Source: Emydura subglobosa | Taxonomy: Eukaryota > Chordata > Testudines > Chelidae | Length of the DNA stretch: 64,000 nt | Direction of reading: 5' to 3' | Assembly (NCBI GenBank): GCA_007922225.1 | Contig: ML679969.1 | Span: 22,732,509-22,796,508 of the forward strand | Shown here: positions 14,085 through 25,900 of the stretch, one piece after another | How the letters are laid out: each line of letters begins with the position of its first letter | Numbering within the stretch: the stretch's first letter is position 1 | Notes under the pieces: model-generated | Databases searched by the model: none | The model's input: the letters and a program-made list of their open reading frames with translations, nothing else | Told to the model about the DNA's origin: nothing | Made by a program: the position numbers and the translations under genes

Positions 14085-14260
14085 TGTTTTGGTTTAAAAA
14101 ACTCAAACAAAAAAAAAATCAGAAAAAAAAATCAAAACATTTTGATTTTTCAAATGGAAATGACTTTCCATTTCAAAATTTCCTTTGACTTGATTATCAA
14201 AAAAAATCAAACATTTAAAACGCTCAAAATCTAAATGAAATATTTAATTCAGCCCAAAAC
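14085..14260. repeat. A-rich / AT-rich simple tract
   Basis: Runs of A and T with self-complementary AAAATCAAAACATTTTGATT segments. It looks like a decayed repeat; nothing coding. Confidence 0.5.
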
Positions 14261-14818
14261 AACTTCTTTCTGAAAGGTTAAAATAATTGTTTTTGGTTCG
14301 ACCTGAAACTAATTTTCTCCCTGATTTATATTTTGGGGGAGGGGAGAGGTGGAATTGGCAGTAAACTGCAAAATCTGTTCCCTGTTCAACCCTATCATAG
14401 AGTGGCTTTGGGAGGTCACTTAGTCTCAAAAGTGGCTGTTGGTTTTGGATGCCCACCTTCAGGCACCTAGGGCCTGATGTTCTCAGAAGTGGTGTGCGGC
14501 TTTGACTCCCACTGATGGGAGCTGCAACTGTGTGTGTCCAGCCTGTCTGAGGAGGTGGCCCACAGCATCTCAAGATGGACACTCAGAATTTGAGGTTCCC
14601 AAGGTTAGAGGCCACTTTTCAAAAAGGTTGGACTTATTGTCTTTGTGCCTCATCAACTCTCTCTGTGATATGGGGCTTAGACCTAACTCCCAGGGCTTCT
14701 CTGAGCCTTCATGAATCAAAGCACTCTGAGCTCCTCAGCTGACAGATACTGTTGGTGTTCATGAGGGGAGTGTCCCTTACCACCCCTCAGTCAGCGAGGA
14801 TCACCTCAGGATCTTAGG

Positions 14819-15905
14819 AGAGAATCATAGAAATGTAGGGCCGGGAGGGACCTCAAAAGGTCATCAAGTCCAGCCCCCTGCGCTGTGGCAGCACCAAGTA
14901 AACCTAGACCATCTCTGACAGGTGTTTGTCCAACTTGTTTTTAAAAGCTTCCAATGATGGGGACCCCACGACCTCCCTGGGAAGCCTATTCCAGAGCTTA
15001 CCTATTCTTAGAGTTAGAAAGTTTTTTATAATATCTAACCTAGATCTCTCTTGCTGCAGATTAAGCCTGTTACTGTTTGTTCTACCTTGAGCAGACATGA
15101 AGAACAACTGATCACCATCCTCTTTATAACAGCCCTTAACTTATCTGAAGACTGTTATCAGCTCCCCCCTCAGTCTTCGTTTCTCAAGACTAAACAAGCC
15201 CAGTTTTTATAACCTTTCCCCATAGGCCAGGTTTTTAAAATCTTTTCCCATTTTTATTGCTCTCCTCTGGGACTCTGTCCAATTTGTCCACATCTTTCCT
15301 AAAGTTATGCCTCACCAGTGCTGAGTAGACCACAACAATGACCTCCTGTGTCTTACATGTGACACTCCTGATGTGATTATAGCCTTTTTCCCAACTGCAG
15401 CACATTGTTGGCTCATATTCACTTTGTGATCCACTGTAACCCCCAGATCCTGTTCAGCAGTACCACCACCTAGCGAGTTATTTCCCATCGGTTGTGCATT
15501 TGATTTTCCTTCCTAAGTGTAGTACTTTGCAGTTATCTTTATTGAATTTCATCTTGTTGATTTCAGACCAATTCTCCAATTTGTCAAAGTTGTTTTGAAT
15601 TCTAATCCTGTCTTCCAAAGTGCCTGCAAGCCCTCCCAGCTTCATGTCATCCACCAACATTATAAGCATACTCTCCACTCCAGTATGCAAGTCATTAGTG
15701 AAAATATTGACTAGCAGTGGACCCAGGACTGACACCCTATGGGACCCCACTAGATACGGCCTCCCAGTTTGACAGCGAACCATTGATAACTGTTCTTTGA
15801 GTACAATCTTACAACCAGTTGTGCATTCACTTAATAGGAATTTCATCTAGACCGCATATCCCTAGTTTGCTTATGCCAATGTCCTGTGGGATTGCGTCCA
15901 GAGCC
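14819..15905 (-). mobile_element. CR1-type LINE, 5'-truncated and decayed
   Basis: The 3' terminus lies at 14819 (AGAATCATAGAA on the plus strand is the reversed CR1 tail). Minus-strand frames show two CR1 ORF2 parts. At 15478-15846 is reverse transcriptase with SVLGPLLVNIF and the catalytic box read as LVDD, followed by MKFNKDNCKVLHLGR. At 14904-15107 is the extreme C-terminus with LWNRLPREVVGSPSLEAFKN. The parts lie in different frames, so the copy is dead. Confidence 0.9.
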
Positions 15906-16526
15906 TTGCTTTCCTTTCAGAGCTACAAGGAAAGTACTGGCGCCTGATGCCTTGCCCAGACCTCACGCTCACTCACTAAATAATTTACTGCTTCATCAGG
16001 CATTCGTAGCAGGTCTGTGCTGGCCACTTTGCTACCATCTGTCACATCCCCTGCGATGAAAAAGGCTTGGCAGCTTGTTCCTATGGTAGCTCCAGCCCCA
16101 GGAAGGGTCTGGGGGCTATGCAAGGGGAGTGGCTCCAGAGAAGTTCTTCCCAAAGTCCCCCATTATTCCTCGCTGTGAATGCGGATCCTCGTGCAGTGTT
16201 TGTGTCTGTCTGATGCAGCTGAGCCAAAGCAAAGCCCTGCAGTGCTCAGCCCTGCCTTTCCAATAGAAAAGGGAGCTCCAAAGAGCCACCTGCATCTGTT
16301 GCTCCCTTGGCTCAGAGGCTGGACTGGGACTGAGGCCCCTGATGTGCTCTCCGTGCAGCCTCTTGGGCATGGTACTCATGGGGGAGCTACAGTCCCCATC
16401 CAAAGTCCCTTCCACCCCTCATATGCTCTCTCTGCATGTGCTGGAGCTGTCATTAGCCACATGCTGAGCTCACTCCTCTCCAAGGAGCCCCAGTGGGGAA
16501 GGAGCATCTCCCGCCCGCGGCCGCGG

Positions 16527-16541
16527 CCCCCCCCCCCCCCC
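16527..16541 (+). repeat. Poly-C tract
   Basis: Fifteen consecutive C residues just after a GC-only stretch (CCGCGGCCGCGG). Likely length-polymorphic and prone to sequencing error. Confidence 0.9.
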
Positions 16542-16785
16542 AGACTGTCGCCTACTCCTCACCAAGTACATTTGCTCAGTCTGCCTTGCTGGGCCTGATG
16601 GAGTTGAGAGCCCCCTGAGACAGGTAATCAGCTCCTGCTGCCTGGACTCAGGCAGAAGGGGCAGTGTGCCTATGATGACGCTTCTCCAGTATGTGAGAGA
16701 GGCCGGTCCCTGCCCCACCTCCTTCCTGCCCCGCACGTCAGCATAACCACATTTGGAGCAAATGGCTCTTTCCTCCCTTGCTTAC

Positions 16786-16941
16786 ATCCTCGCTGTCGCT
16801 CTCCTCTTTTTCCTGGCTCCTCTGCAGCTTTTCTTCTTTCTCCTTCCTGCTTTTTTCTGGCATGATGTCGTCCAGCCAGCTGAGGTCCTGCCAGGAGAAG
16901 ATGCACTCCATCGCCTTCCGGATCCCCACCAGTGCCAGGAG
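16786..16941 (-). CDS. SLC4A9: SLC4A9 exon 20 (start of C-terminal tail)
   Basis: Residues 945-996. [20 protein letters not shown] is followed by [10 protein letters not shown], a charged Lys/Glu stretch and the acidic end ESDSED. Human AE4 also has SDSED near its end, from memory. The acceptor is TTTGGCCCCAG. GAT|GTAAGC is a consensus donor in phase 0, so translation should continue in a further exon. If unspliced, the frame would add 15 residues and stop at 16738-16740. Confidence 0.93.
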
Positions 16942-19900
16942 CTGGGGCCAAACCAAAGACTCAAATAAGCATCATGCAAAGGACGGGAACAATTAGAAAG
17001 ACCAGAGGCCTACAGGGAGCGTAGTTCAGTGGTCACAGCATGGGAGTAGGAGTCAGGACTCCTGAGTTCTATTAGTGATTTGCTGTGAGCCCTAGACCAA
17101 GACACAATGCCACCCTGTGCCTCAGTTTCCTGATCTGTAATATGGGGATAATATATTGTAGCAGTACAAGGCTTAATTAGTTTTTAAGTGGGGGATTTTT
17201 TGAGGTCCTTGGATGCAAGCTGCTCTATATGAGCAAAGTATTATTACTGAAGTGGATCACATCCCCTGCCAGCATAGGGTTTAGTCCCATGTCAGTTCAC
17301 ACCAGGCCCCCATGTGAGAGCCCATCCCGTCCCTGCAAATCAGTGAAGTCAGTGGTAACACTTCCACTGCCTTCAGTAGGACCAGGAGCAGGACCTAGAT
17401 GCCTCAAGCAATGGAGTGACCTTTCCAAACCTGACCTGGTTACCACCTGGCCAGGTCACCAAAGGCACCAAACCATTCTTCAGACTTTCCCCCTAGGACA
17501 GACAGCAGAGACCCCCACAGCGGCCCTCAGCTGCAATGACAGAACATACAGACAGCTGTGCCCCAGTCCCAGAGCTGGCACGGCATTGACAATTAGCATT
17601 ATGATCTTGGACTGTCCCTGGAGCCATTGTAGAGCACAGGAATGGCCCGCGCCAGTCAGCAGGGAGGCCTCTGAGTTCCTTTAGCGGCTGGAGTTTCCGG
17701 ATGCTCATCAATGACAGTTGTACACACAGGGCATCAAGCTGTGTGTCTTGGAAGCCCAGGCATGTGTTGAGTCTCTCATGCCTTTGGGTGTCGAGTGGAA
17801 GCGGATCCCTTAGGCAGCACATCCTCCCAAGCATCGAGGGGCCTTGTCTAATGGGAATTGTGAGTACTTCATGGGAAGGGAGAGGGAGGAAGCACTAGAG
17901 TCAGGATCTTGGGTTGTGTGAGGCCCAGGACCTGGCTATTTCTGGGCCATACCAAAGTGGGGTTAGAAGGGGAAGTGAAAATTAACAAGTGCTCCCCTTC
18001 TCCACAGGGAGAAAGCCACCCAGCCTCACAGGGCACAGTAAGCCTTTTACTGCCCTGATAAGAGGACGTCCTACCATCACTGGGAAAATAATGGCAGCTA
18101 CGGTTGACTTGAGGACCCACAGCACAGCCAGGCAGAGCATCTGAATGAGGGTGAAGAGGTGCACTCGGCGCAGGGGCACATGACGAAGGTACATGAAGTC
18201 AGGTTGGTGTTTGGCTGGCATCAGGAGGAGCTGGATTCTGTCCAGGAACTGAAATGGAACAAGGGCAAACAGATCCCAAGGTGCCAAGTGGGGGAGTCCC
18301 TGGCCCAGCAGTGAGACGGGACACTCAGATTCCCAGGATATATCCTACATTCCTCTGGGGAATTTATTTTTTGTAAGGGAAGTCCGAGGACTACAGATTG
18401 GACTACAATCCACCAGGCTTTGTTTTTCCCATGCCAAAAACCCACCCCAACTTCCCGCTAAGGATTCTGGGTAAAGTAGTCATACATACATTTCCTGTAC
18501 TAAAGAGGGAACACTTTAGGAAAACTCTGCTCTGATTTACATGCCATACAACCCCACATTCAAGTCCTACTGCTCAGATTGAAGACCTGTGTGAGGGAAA
18601 CCTTCCCAATGACATGTAGTGCTGCCAGTTCCAAGTGTTCAAAATTCATGATACAGATCCCAAAAATCATAAGTGTGGTGTGAAAATCAGGAGATTTTAG
18701 AAAATAAAAGTTGGCTTCTTTTCATTTGTCTTTTGGTTTTTTAGTCTTAAGATCACACTTGGGTCATGATTCCAAGCTTCTCTGCAAATAAGAGGGATTA
18801 ATTTAAAAAAAAATATGAAAACAGATTCTCACTTAATCACATGCCTCCAGAGCTGGGGATTTAAGAAAATAATCAAGGCTTGCAATAAAATCATGAGAGC
18901 TGGCAACACGGAATACTGCAATCTTCAGCTCCTGACAATCTAAGAAGAATTCTATCTGACATTCAGAAGCACATATCAGAAGGAAGTAGGGTGACCAAAC
19001 AGCAATTGTGAAAAATTGGGATGGGGGTGGAGGTAATTGGTGCCCTATATAAGACAAAGTCCTGAATATCAGGACTGTCCCTATAAAATCGGGACATCTG
19101 GTCACTCTACAAGGAAGGGTTTTATTGCAAAAGAAAAAAGGACTCCTGCTGCTTTTATTTCTATTAGAAATTGAGGTCTTATCAACCCTATTTGCTCCAT
19201 ATTTTTGCTTGTTTTTGTTAACACTTGACTCAAAATCCTTAGGCAAGAAGCTCTGTCTCTCTCTTTAAAGAGACTGAATACCCTGCCCCTTTCAGTGAAG
19301 GGCTGAGAAAGCTCCCAGGTCACAGCCCTGGATTATCCAAGGAGTTCTCAAGCAAAAAATTGGAAAGGCAAGACATAATATCCCTGATGCTTTTCAGGGA
19401 ATATTCATTTAGAAATAAAAAGCAAAGCTAAACTAAAAATCCCCTCCAGACAAAACCCTTAACCCCATCCCACCACCTCAGAGGCCTCTTTGTTCATCAC
19501 ACTGATGCAGAAAAGGGCACAAACCTGATTGTCTCACCCTTTGCCAGTCACCTCTAACCCTAGCCCTCTCCCAGAGCTGTCTCCTGGTACTTCAGCCCTC
19601 AGTTCAGTGAGCACACAGGGGTTAATCATTACAGCAACTGTCCTGTTAGCTAAGAGCAAAATGGAAGGCCTGTGGAGAGTCCCAGCTAAAAGCAAAGCCC
19701 CCTAGCACCAGCTCCTCCCCGCCAGCATTGTATTCCTAGAGTGAAGCTGGTGTGAGCTCTCTTTAGCATTGGGACAGACAGAAGAGGGCTAGGACCATAG
19801 GTCCAACAGTGGGAGCTGGCTGTCTACAAACAAGTGTAATATTAGAAGCTTCTAAACCTGGCCTCAAATAGCTTTTCTATAAACGTTGTAATTTCAAGGG

Positions 19901-22900
19901 CTGAGATCTCAGACCACTCCTTGCTGTGTCCCCCTGGGAACCTCTCCCTTCCAATCAGATAAACCTCCAGCTTCTAGCACTAACAGCTTGCAGAATGCCA
20001 GACTTCCAACCTGGCACAAGTTCGGGACGGACAGTTCCCATCCCACTCCTCAAGGTAGGGTCAATTTGGGGGAGGAGGGACTCCCTATTTAGGGAAAGAA
20101 AGAGAGATTACGGGGGCAGGTTATTTTTCTACAGAAACAAACCAAAAAAACCACTGCAGTTCAAAATTGTTCAGAGGGTTGGAATATTGGCAATAGGGCA
20201 GGTGAGGCATTCAAAGGAGTGTTATAAATGCAGTTTATTACATGGCTTTAAATATTTCCTATCCTCTAGCAAGGTGATAAGATCTATCCATCCATCCCCA
20301 TTCATACCCTCTCTCCATCTAAGCATGTGGCACCTGTCAGTGAAAAAGGGCAGCGTCTTGTGACATATTTAGTAACATACGCCTTTGAGCCCTTACCTGC
20401 ACCTTGCTCTCTAACTGATCTCCATGGGACCCTTTCTAATATTCCAGTGCCCGGTGCATCTCCAAACAATCTCCTTTTCTCAACCTGCCCCAGAAATTTT
20501 CCCTCCTCTCCCTCCAAATGTGGAATTTCCCCCACAAAATCACAACACCCTAGGGCCCAGGAAAGGCAAAAGCCAGTCCCACACCAGTAACAGCTTTTCT
20601 ATGCTTAAATAAGTCCCAGCTTTGTACTCTGTTATCCTGCGTGCTGCAGGGCTAGAAACAGAAACTCTGTAGCACTAGGAATGGGGTCCATCCCCCTCTT
20701 CTTGACCTGACAGGCCCTGAGACACCAAACATTTTGGGTGACATTGTAACATTTTTATTTTGTATTCCAGGTCATTTGAAGGGTTTCTGGCTTCCCCTGG
20801 ACCCTGAACAGTAGGAGTCATCATAACTTAGGGGACATCTAAACTGCAAAACAAAAAATCAAAAACCTGCAGCAGTGAGTCTCAAAACCCGGATCAGCTG
20901 ACCTAGGTTCATGGGGCTCGTGTTATGGGGCAACAAATAACAGCGTAGATGTTCTCGCTCAGGCTGGAGCCTCTCACTGGGTCTCAAGACCAAGCATCTA
21001 ACACTGCCATTTTTAGTGCATGCCCGAGTAAGTTGACCCAGGTTTTGAGACTTGCTGCCGTGAGATTATTTTTTTCTGCTGTGTACACATCCCCAAAATG
21101 CCCAACTTTATTGGTGAGAAGTCACAGAAAATCTTCCTAATTAATGTAATGAATGTGTGCTTAAACTCTAAAATAGTTTTGCTATCACAGATCTGAGACC
21201 TAGAAAATACACGGGATGGTGGGATTGGGAGTCTATCAGCATTCGTTTGGGATGGCCTGCGCAATACATTTGTGGTGTAACCTCCCCAACACAAAAACAT
21301 TAACAAGTATATAAATAAAGACACATACCATAATAATTGCTTGAGCTGGAATTGAGCAAAAACATTATATCTCTTGAATTCAACCTACACATTGGGAAAC
21401 TGGTGCAGAAATGTCAAGGTGATTGACTTCTGTGGATTTGAACTCACCTGAAGACTGCTAAGAGCGGCCACACCCATGTACAGAAAGACACCATACAGCA
21501 CAGGCATAGGGATATACTGGAGAAATCAAATGAGAAGCATCAGCATTGTCAGAGTGTAGCTTTCCTTACAAAAAGCTTATGGAATTTAATCATCTTCCTT
21601 AAGATCAGTCTTAAAGTATAGCCGGGCTGTTGAGTTGTTTCATTTTAGACACTACAGTTTAGTTTTATGGTTATTGCTTAACAGTTACAAAGAATTTGAA
21701 CTTTGGATATATTCCTAGGCAGCATATTTGGTTAAGATAGAATTACGATTGTAAACACAGATTAGCTACTGCAGAAAACAACTTGCTAGAAAGTTGTGGG
21801 TATCAAAATCCAAATGTTTGAAAATCAGGAAATGCTGCTGTAAGAGATCGTTTTCAAAGCACAAATATTTGAGAGTCTGGAAATTCTGACTAAAGATTCC
21901 ACAAACACTCTTAACTCTGCCCCCGTACCCCACTATACATTGTGCTGTCTATCTGATGACAAATCAGAGGTAGGCTCACTAAAGTTTTGTTACTCTCACT
22001 CTATCCTTCAGAGTTAGTAGGTACAGTCAGAGTCTGCCTAGTTTGGTTTGGAAAAAGAAGTACACTGTGGTCTGTGGATATTATTTGGGCAGTGGAGGGG
22101 TCAAGATGGAGACTTGCTTGTGTGCAGATACTTGGGTCTCAGACCCACATCAGAGGAAGAAAAACTCATTGTATGGTAGTGGTCTTTGTAGAAACATTGT
22201 GGTTGGGCAAGACTTGTCCTTGTTCTGATTCTGTCGGCTTGAGGTTGCACTCATATTGTGTGACATATTATAGGGTACGTCTATGCTTTGAGCTGGAGAT
22301 ATAAATTTCAGATGGATCAGAGCTAGTGCACTAAAAATAGAGCATAGCCCTGGCAGTGCAAGCAGTGGGAGGGCCTAACCACGCCGAGTATATGACTAGC
22401 ATTAGGGCAGGCAGGTACACAGGGTGGCTAGCCCTTCCCACTGCTTGCACTGCCCAGCTATGCTTCTATTTGAGCACGCTGGCTTGATCAGAGCTAGCGT
22501 GGGTATGTCTCCTCGAGCTGGACTGTACACCTCCCACTCCAAGTGTAGACATAGCCACAGTGGAGTGGTGTAGAGTGAAGAGTGTTTGGGGATTGTATGC
22601 GGAGGGTGAAATGTGATCCCGCTGTGGTCTCTTGATGAGCACAGGAATGGGAATGGTGGCAGGAGGTCTTTGACCTACATTTGAAAGATAGGAGGTGAAA
22701 GAGGGGGTGAATCAGAGGCAGGCTGTGGCTGAGGAGATGTGGGAGTGTAAGTTGTACATTACAGGATGGGATGCTTTCTTGTGATTAGATGAGTGAAGAT
22801 TAGCTGAAGATGACTATCAGAATTTATGACAGAAGTCGCCATGGGCTCTAGTGCTTTCCACTTTTGTTTTAATGATTGAAAACACAAAAAGCTTTATTAC

Positions 22901-25900
22901 CTTGAGAACCGGTGCCAAAAAAACAGACACTCCGGTGAGGATAAAGACCACCAGTCCAGTCAGTCTCTGCTCCCTGCAGACAAACACTCGTGCTTGTTAG
23001 GCACTTAATAGTTCATGTTCAAACCACAACACTTCTTACCCGCCCCGACGCGATCTATGGCCAGGGATACAGAGTTGAACAGCCAGTGAACTGTTCCAGA
23101 ACCATATGAAGATGCCTCAGCTGCGAGTAGCACTGTCTGTAGTATCCCCTAAGCCTCTAATAATGCTTCATTTCCACTTTGTCTCTAGGACTAATGTGAA
23201 CATGAACAAAGCAAACACCTGCACATAGGTGCTCCAAATGAAACTGCAGGCCTTTGCTGGGAAAGGCCTGTGCAGATGCCTCTGCCCTGCTTTGCCAATC
23301 TTCTCTGAACCAGTCTTGCCACCTGATCTGGGGCATGAGCCTTCACTTCTCTACCTCAGTGACAAACCAGGTGTTCCAAAAGGAGAGAGAAGCCGTGTCA
23401 AAGAATCCAGGAGAAAACGTCCACCACTTCCCTAGACTTTTCCTTGTCATTGACTCATGCAGCACAGTGGCGACTGGCTGCTCAGGAACTGAATGGGGTT
23501 ACAAGCACCTCATACATCAAATCCCAAACGGATTATGGAATTTAACCTCAATCACATGGATAGCTGTGCCTTAGCAGGGGGTAAAAACCAGTCATGAAAA
23601 GCTCACAGGTACTTAGTACTTGCTTTTGTGGCACAGTATGTAGATCTGCCTGGGGAGCAGAGAGCATCTACAGACCTTTCTTGTCTATAGGAAACCCCCA
23701 GTTGACAGTCTACTTAGACAGACAGCTGGATCTGATTGCATGCCCATCCATTCATTAGTTTTCTATACCTAAAAGAAGACATCTGCCATATATCTGTTCC
23801 AAAATCACAACCTCTAGCAGAAGGTGCTTCCTGGTGTTTTAGAGGAAGACAAAACTCCCACATCGTGCAGCTGGCCAACTGTGTAGTGAGGAGCTGGGAA
23901 GGAGAATTTCTTTCCTCACTCCTGTAGCAACCTGGTACCCTGAAGCACAGAATCAGGTTGGCTGGGAAGACAACAGGGCTACCTATTTCCAAAGCACTTC
24001 CAGCACCAGATCAGCAGCAGGACACATAGCCCCTTCATTTTTTAGTGACTTCCAACAGTAATACAGTGCAGAGCCCACCACGACTCAGCAATGGAATTCC
24101 AGGGCCAGTCTGGCCCTTGCAGAGCACACCAACTGGGACTGTCAAGGTGGCTTTGCTGTTAATGGGAGAGGGACACAATACCTGATTCCCAGGAACTTGG
24201 GCTGCTCTCCTGGAGCTGAAGTTGTACTCTCCTTTTTCAGGCTGTCCATGTGGGCCAGGGAGATGACAGTGGCAGACACATACCAGGGGAGGCCCATCAC
24301 AGATGTGAAGATCATCAAAAGGGAAACGCAGAATAAATCCAGGTGAAAACCTGCCCCTTTCTGGAATCAGAGACACATCAATACTCAGAGAGGCATCAGC
24401 CTTCAGGGGATGGGGAATCAAGGGTTACATCTTGTTTTCAATGCATGTGTGGATCCTACTGACTGCAGAAGGAGCTCTGTGGATGTAGCTAAGGGCTAGA
24501 ATTTGGCCCTATGGGTACAATATACAAAATGGAGGTTCCATCAGACAGCAGAGATCACCTCCTCTATTGTACCATTGCAGGGGAGTTGGGATCAACCGAG
24601 GCACCTGACCTGATAGACCCTAGCTAGAGGCTGGGGGCAGGACATTCTCACTGAAGAACCTTTGATTCTGGGATTTGCTTCTTCCCTTGGTCTAACACAG
24701 CCTGCAGCTCTTGGTTTTCAGGTGACACGGCCTGGCCTGTTCCCCGGCTTCTAACCAAGGGATGGTCAAGTGGGAAAGGTCTCATTTTTGCTGGTGGAAA
24801 TCAATGGGCGTGGGTGCCCTGGGGGATTTGCATATCCCACTAGTCGCCTGTCTGCATCTTTAGGTGCCTAAATACCTTTACAAATGTGGCCCCTCAAGCA
24901 TCACCAGCCAATCAGGCATTTAGCTTGCTGCTTCATGGACAACAATCCCTTAATATATTTAAGGGGAAAAAAGTTAATAACTTACTGGGAAATAATGAAA
25001 CAACAAACTCCCCTCCCTCCCTCCCGAAGTCAACTGGCTCTCAGCAATTCAATGAAAATAGAAGAAAATTGTATAATCATGATCCTGTTAGTTCCTGATT
25101 GGCTCTAGATGTAGAATGAGATCCAGCTTCTGATCCAGTCAGAATGCATGTGTACCATATATTCCAGTGACCATGGATTGTTCACAAGCTGTTAACCTTC
25201 TCTGATCTAGTCACTATATTATTGGGGCATTGTTGGTCGCTTACTTTGCATTTTTTTCCTGATTCCTGGTTGGGTGTACTGAACAGGGGGATAATGAGTC
25301 ACAAGTAATGTGCTCTCCACTGCAAATTTACAGATGAAAAAACATTCATGCTGAAATTTGGAATTTTGGAACATTTTTACAGTGACCCAGCCGCACTCAA
25401 CTCCTTGTGGATAAAGAATGGATACACACCTTATGGTAACTGTGCTTCTTTGGGATGTTTTGTCTGTGTGGATCACACATGCGTATAAGACTGGAATCTT
25501 GGAACAGCAAGGTCTCTTGGGCTGAACCTGCAACTTGCATGTCCTCGTGCCCCACCCAGCCGAGGGCAGAAAGGGCAGATCAGCTGCAACCATCCCTCCC
25601 ACTCCCTCTCTAATTCAGCCTTCCAGGTAAAGAAGACTCTGAAACAAGCAGGGATGGAAGGAGAGTCATGGGATCCATGCAGACAAAACATCTCGATGAA
25701 CCACACTTACCGCCATGTAAGTAACTGTTCCCTCTTCTTCGACTGTTTGTCTGTCGAAGAAGACAGACTTAGGGTGACTAGCAAGGCAAGGTTGAGGGGT
25801 TCCAGCAGTGGCCCTCCCAAAATTGCCATCCAATCCAGCAGCCAAGTTGTAGGTGTCATGTTTAACAAAAGTGAGGCAATTACTCCACGTGGCTGCCTTG

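Larger units (their letters stand above)
1..14818. other. Downstream intergenic DNA, no gene seen
   Basis: No reading frame here has recognisable protein similarity, and no exon of the expected downstream neighbour (ANKHD1 in human) was found. The stretch holds a SINE-like copy, a possible LTR, a tandem duplication, a hAT-like element, a MITE copy and an inverted-repeat element, listed separately. The rest is featureless to me. Confidence 0.6.

Noticed and set aside
1..16000. ANKHD1 exons, expected from human gene order
   Set aside because: No ankyrin-repeat-like or other recognisable exon sequence found.
15923..16153. 76-codon minus-strand frame considered as the SLC4A9 tail
   Set aside because: No resemblance to any SLC4 C-terminus, and the acceptor near 15911 (CTTTCCTTGTAG) would give only one codon before a stop in the required phase.
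16738..16785. Read-through end of SLC4A9 without splicing
   Set aside because: The frame stops after 15 residues, but GTAAGC at this point is a consensus donor, so intron sequence is the better reading.
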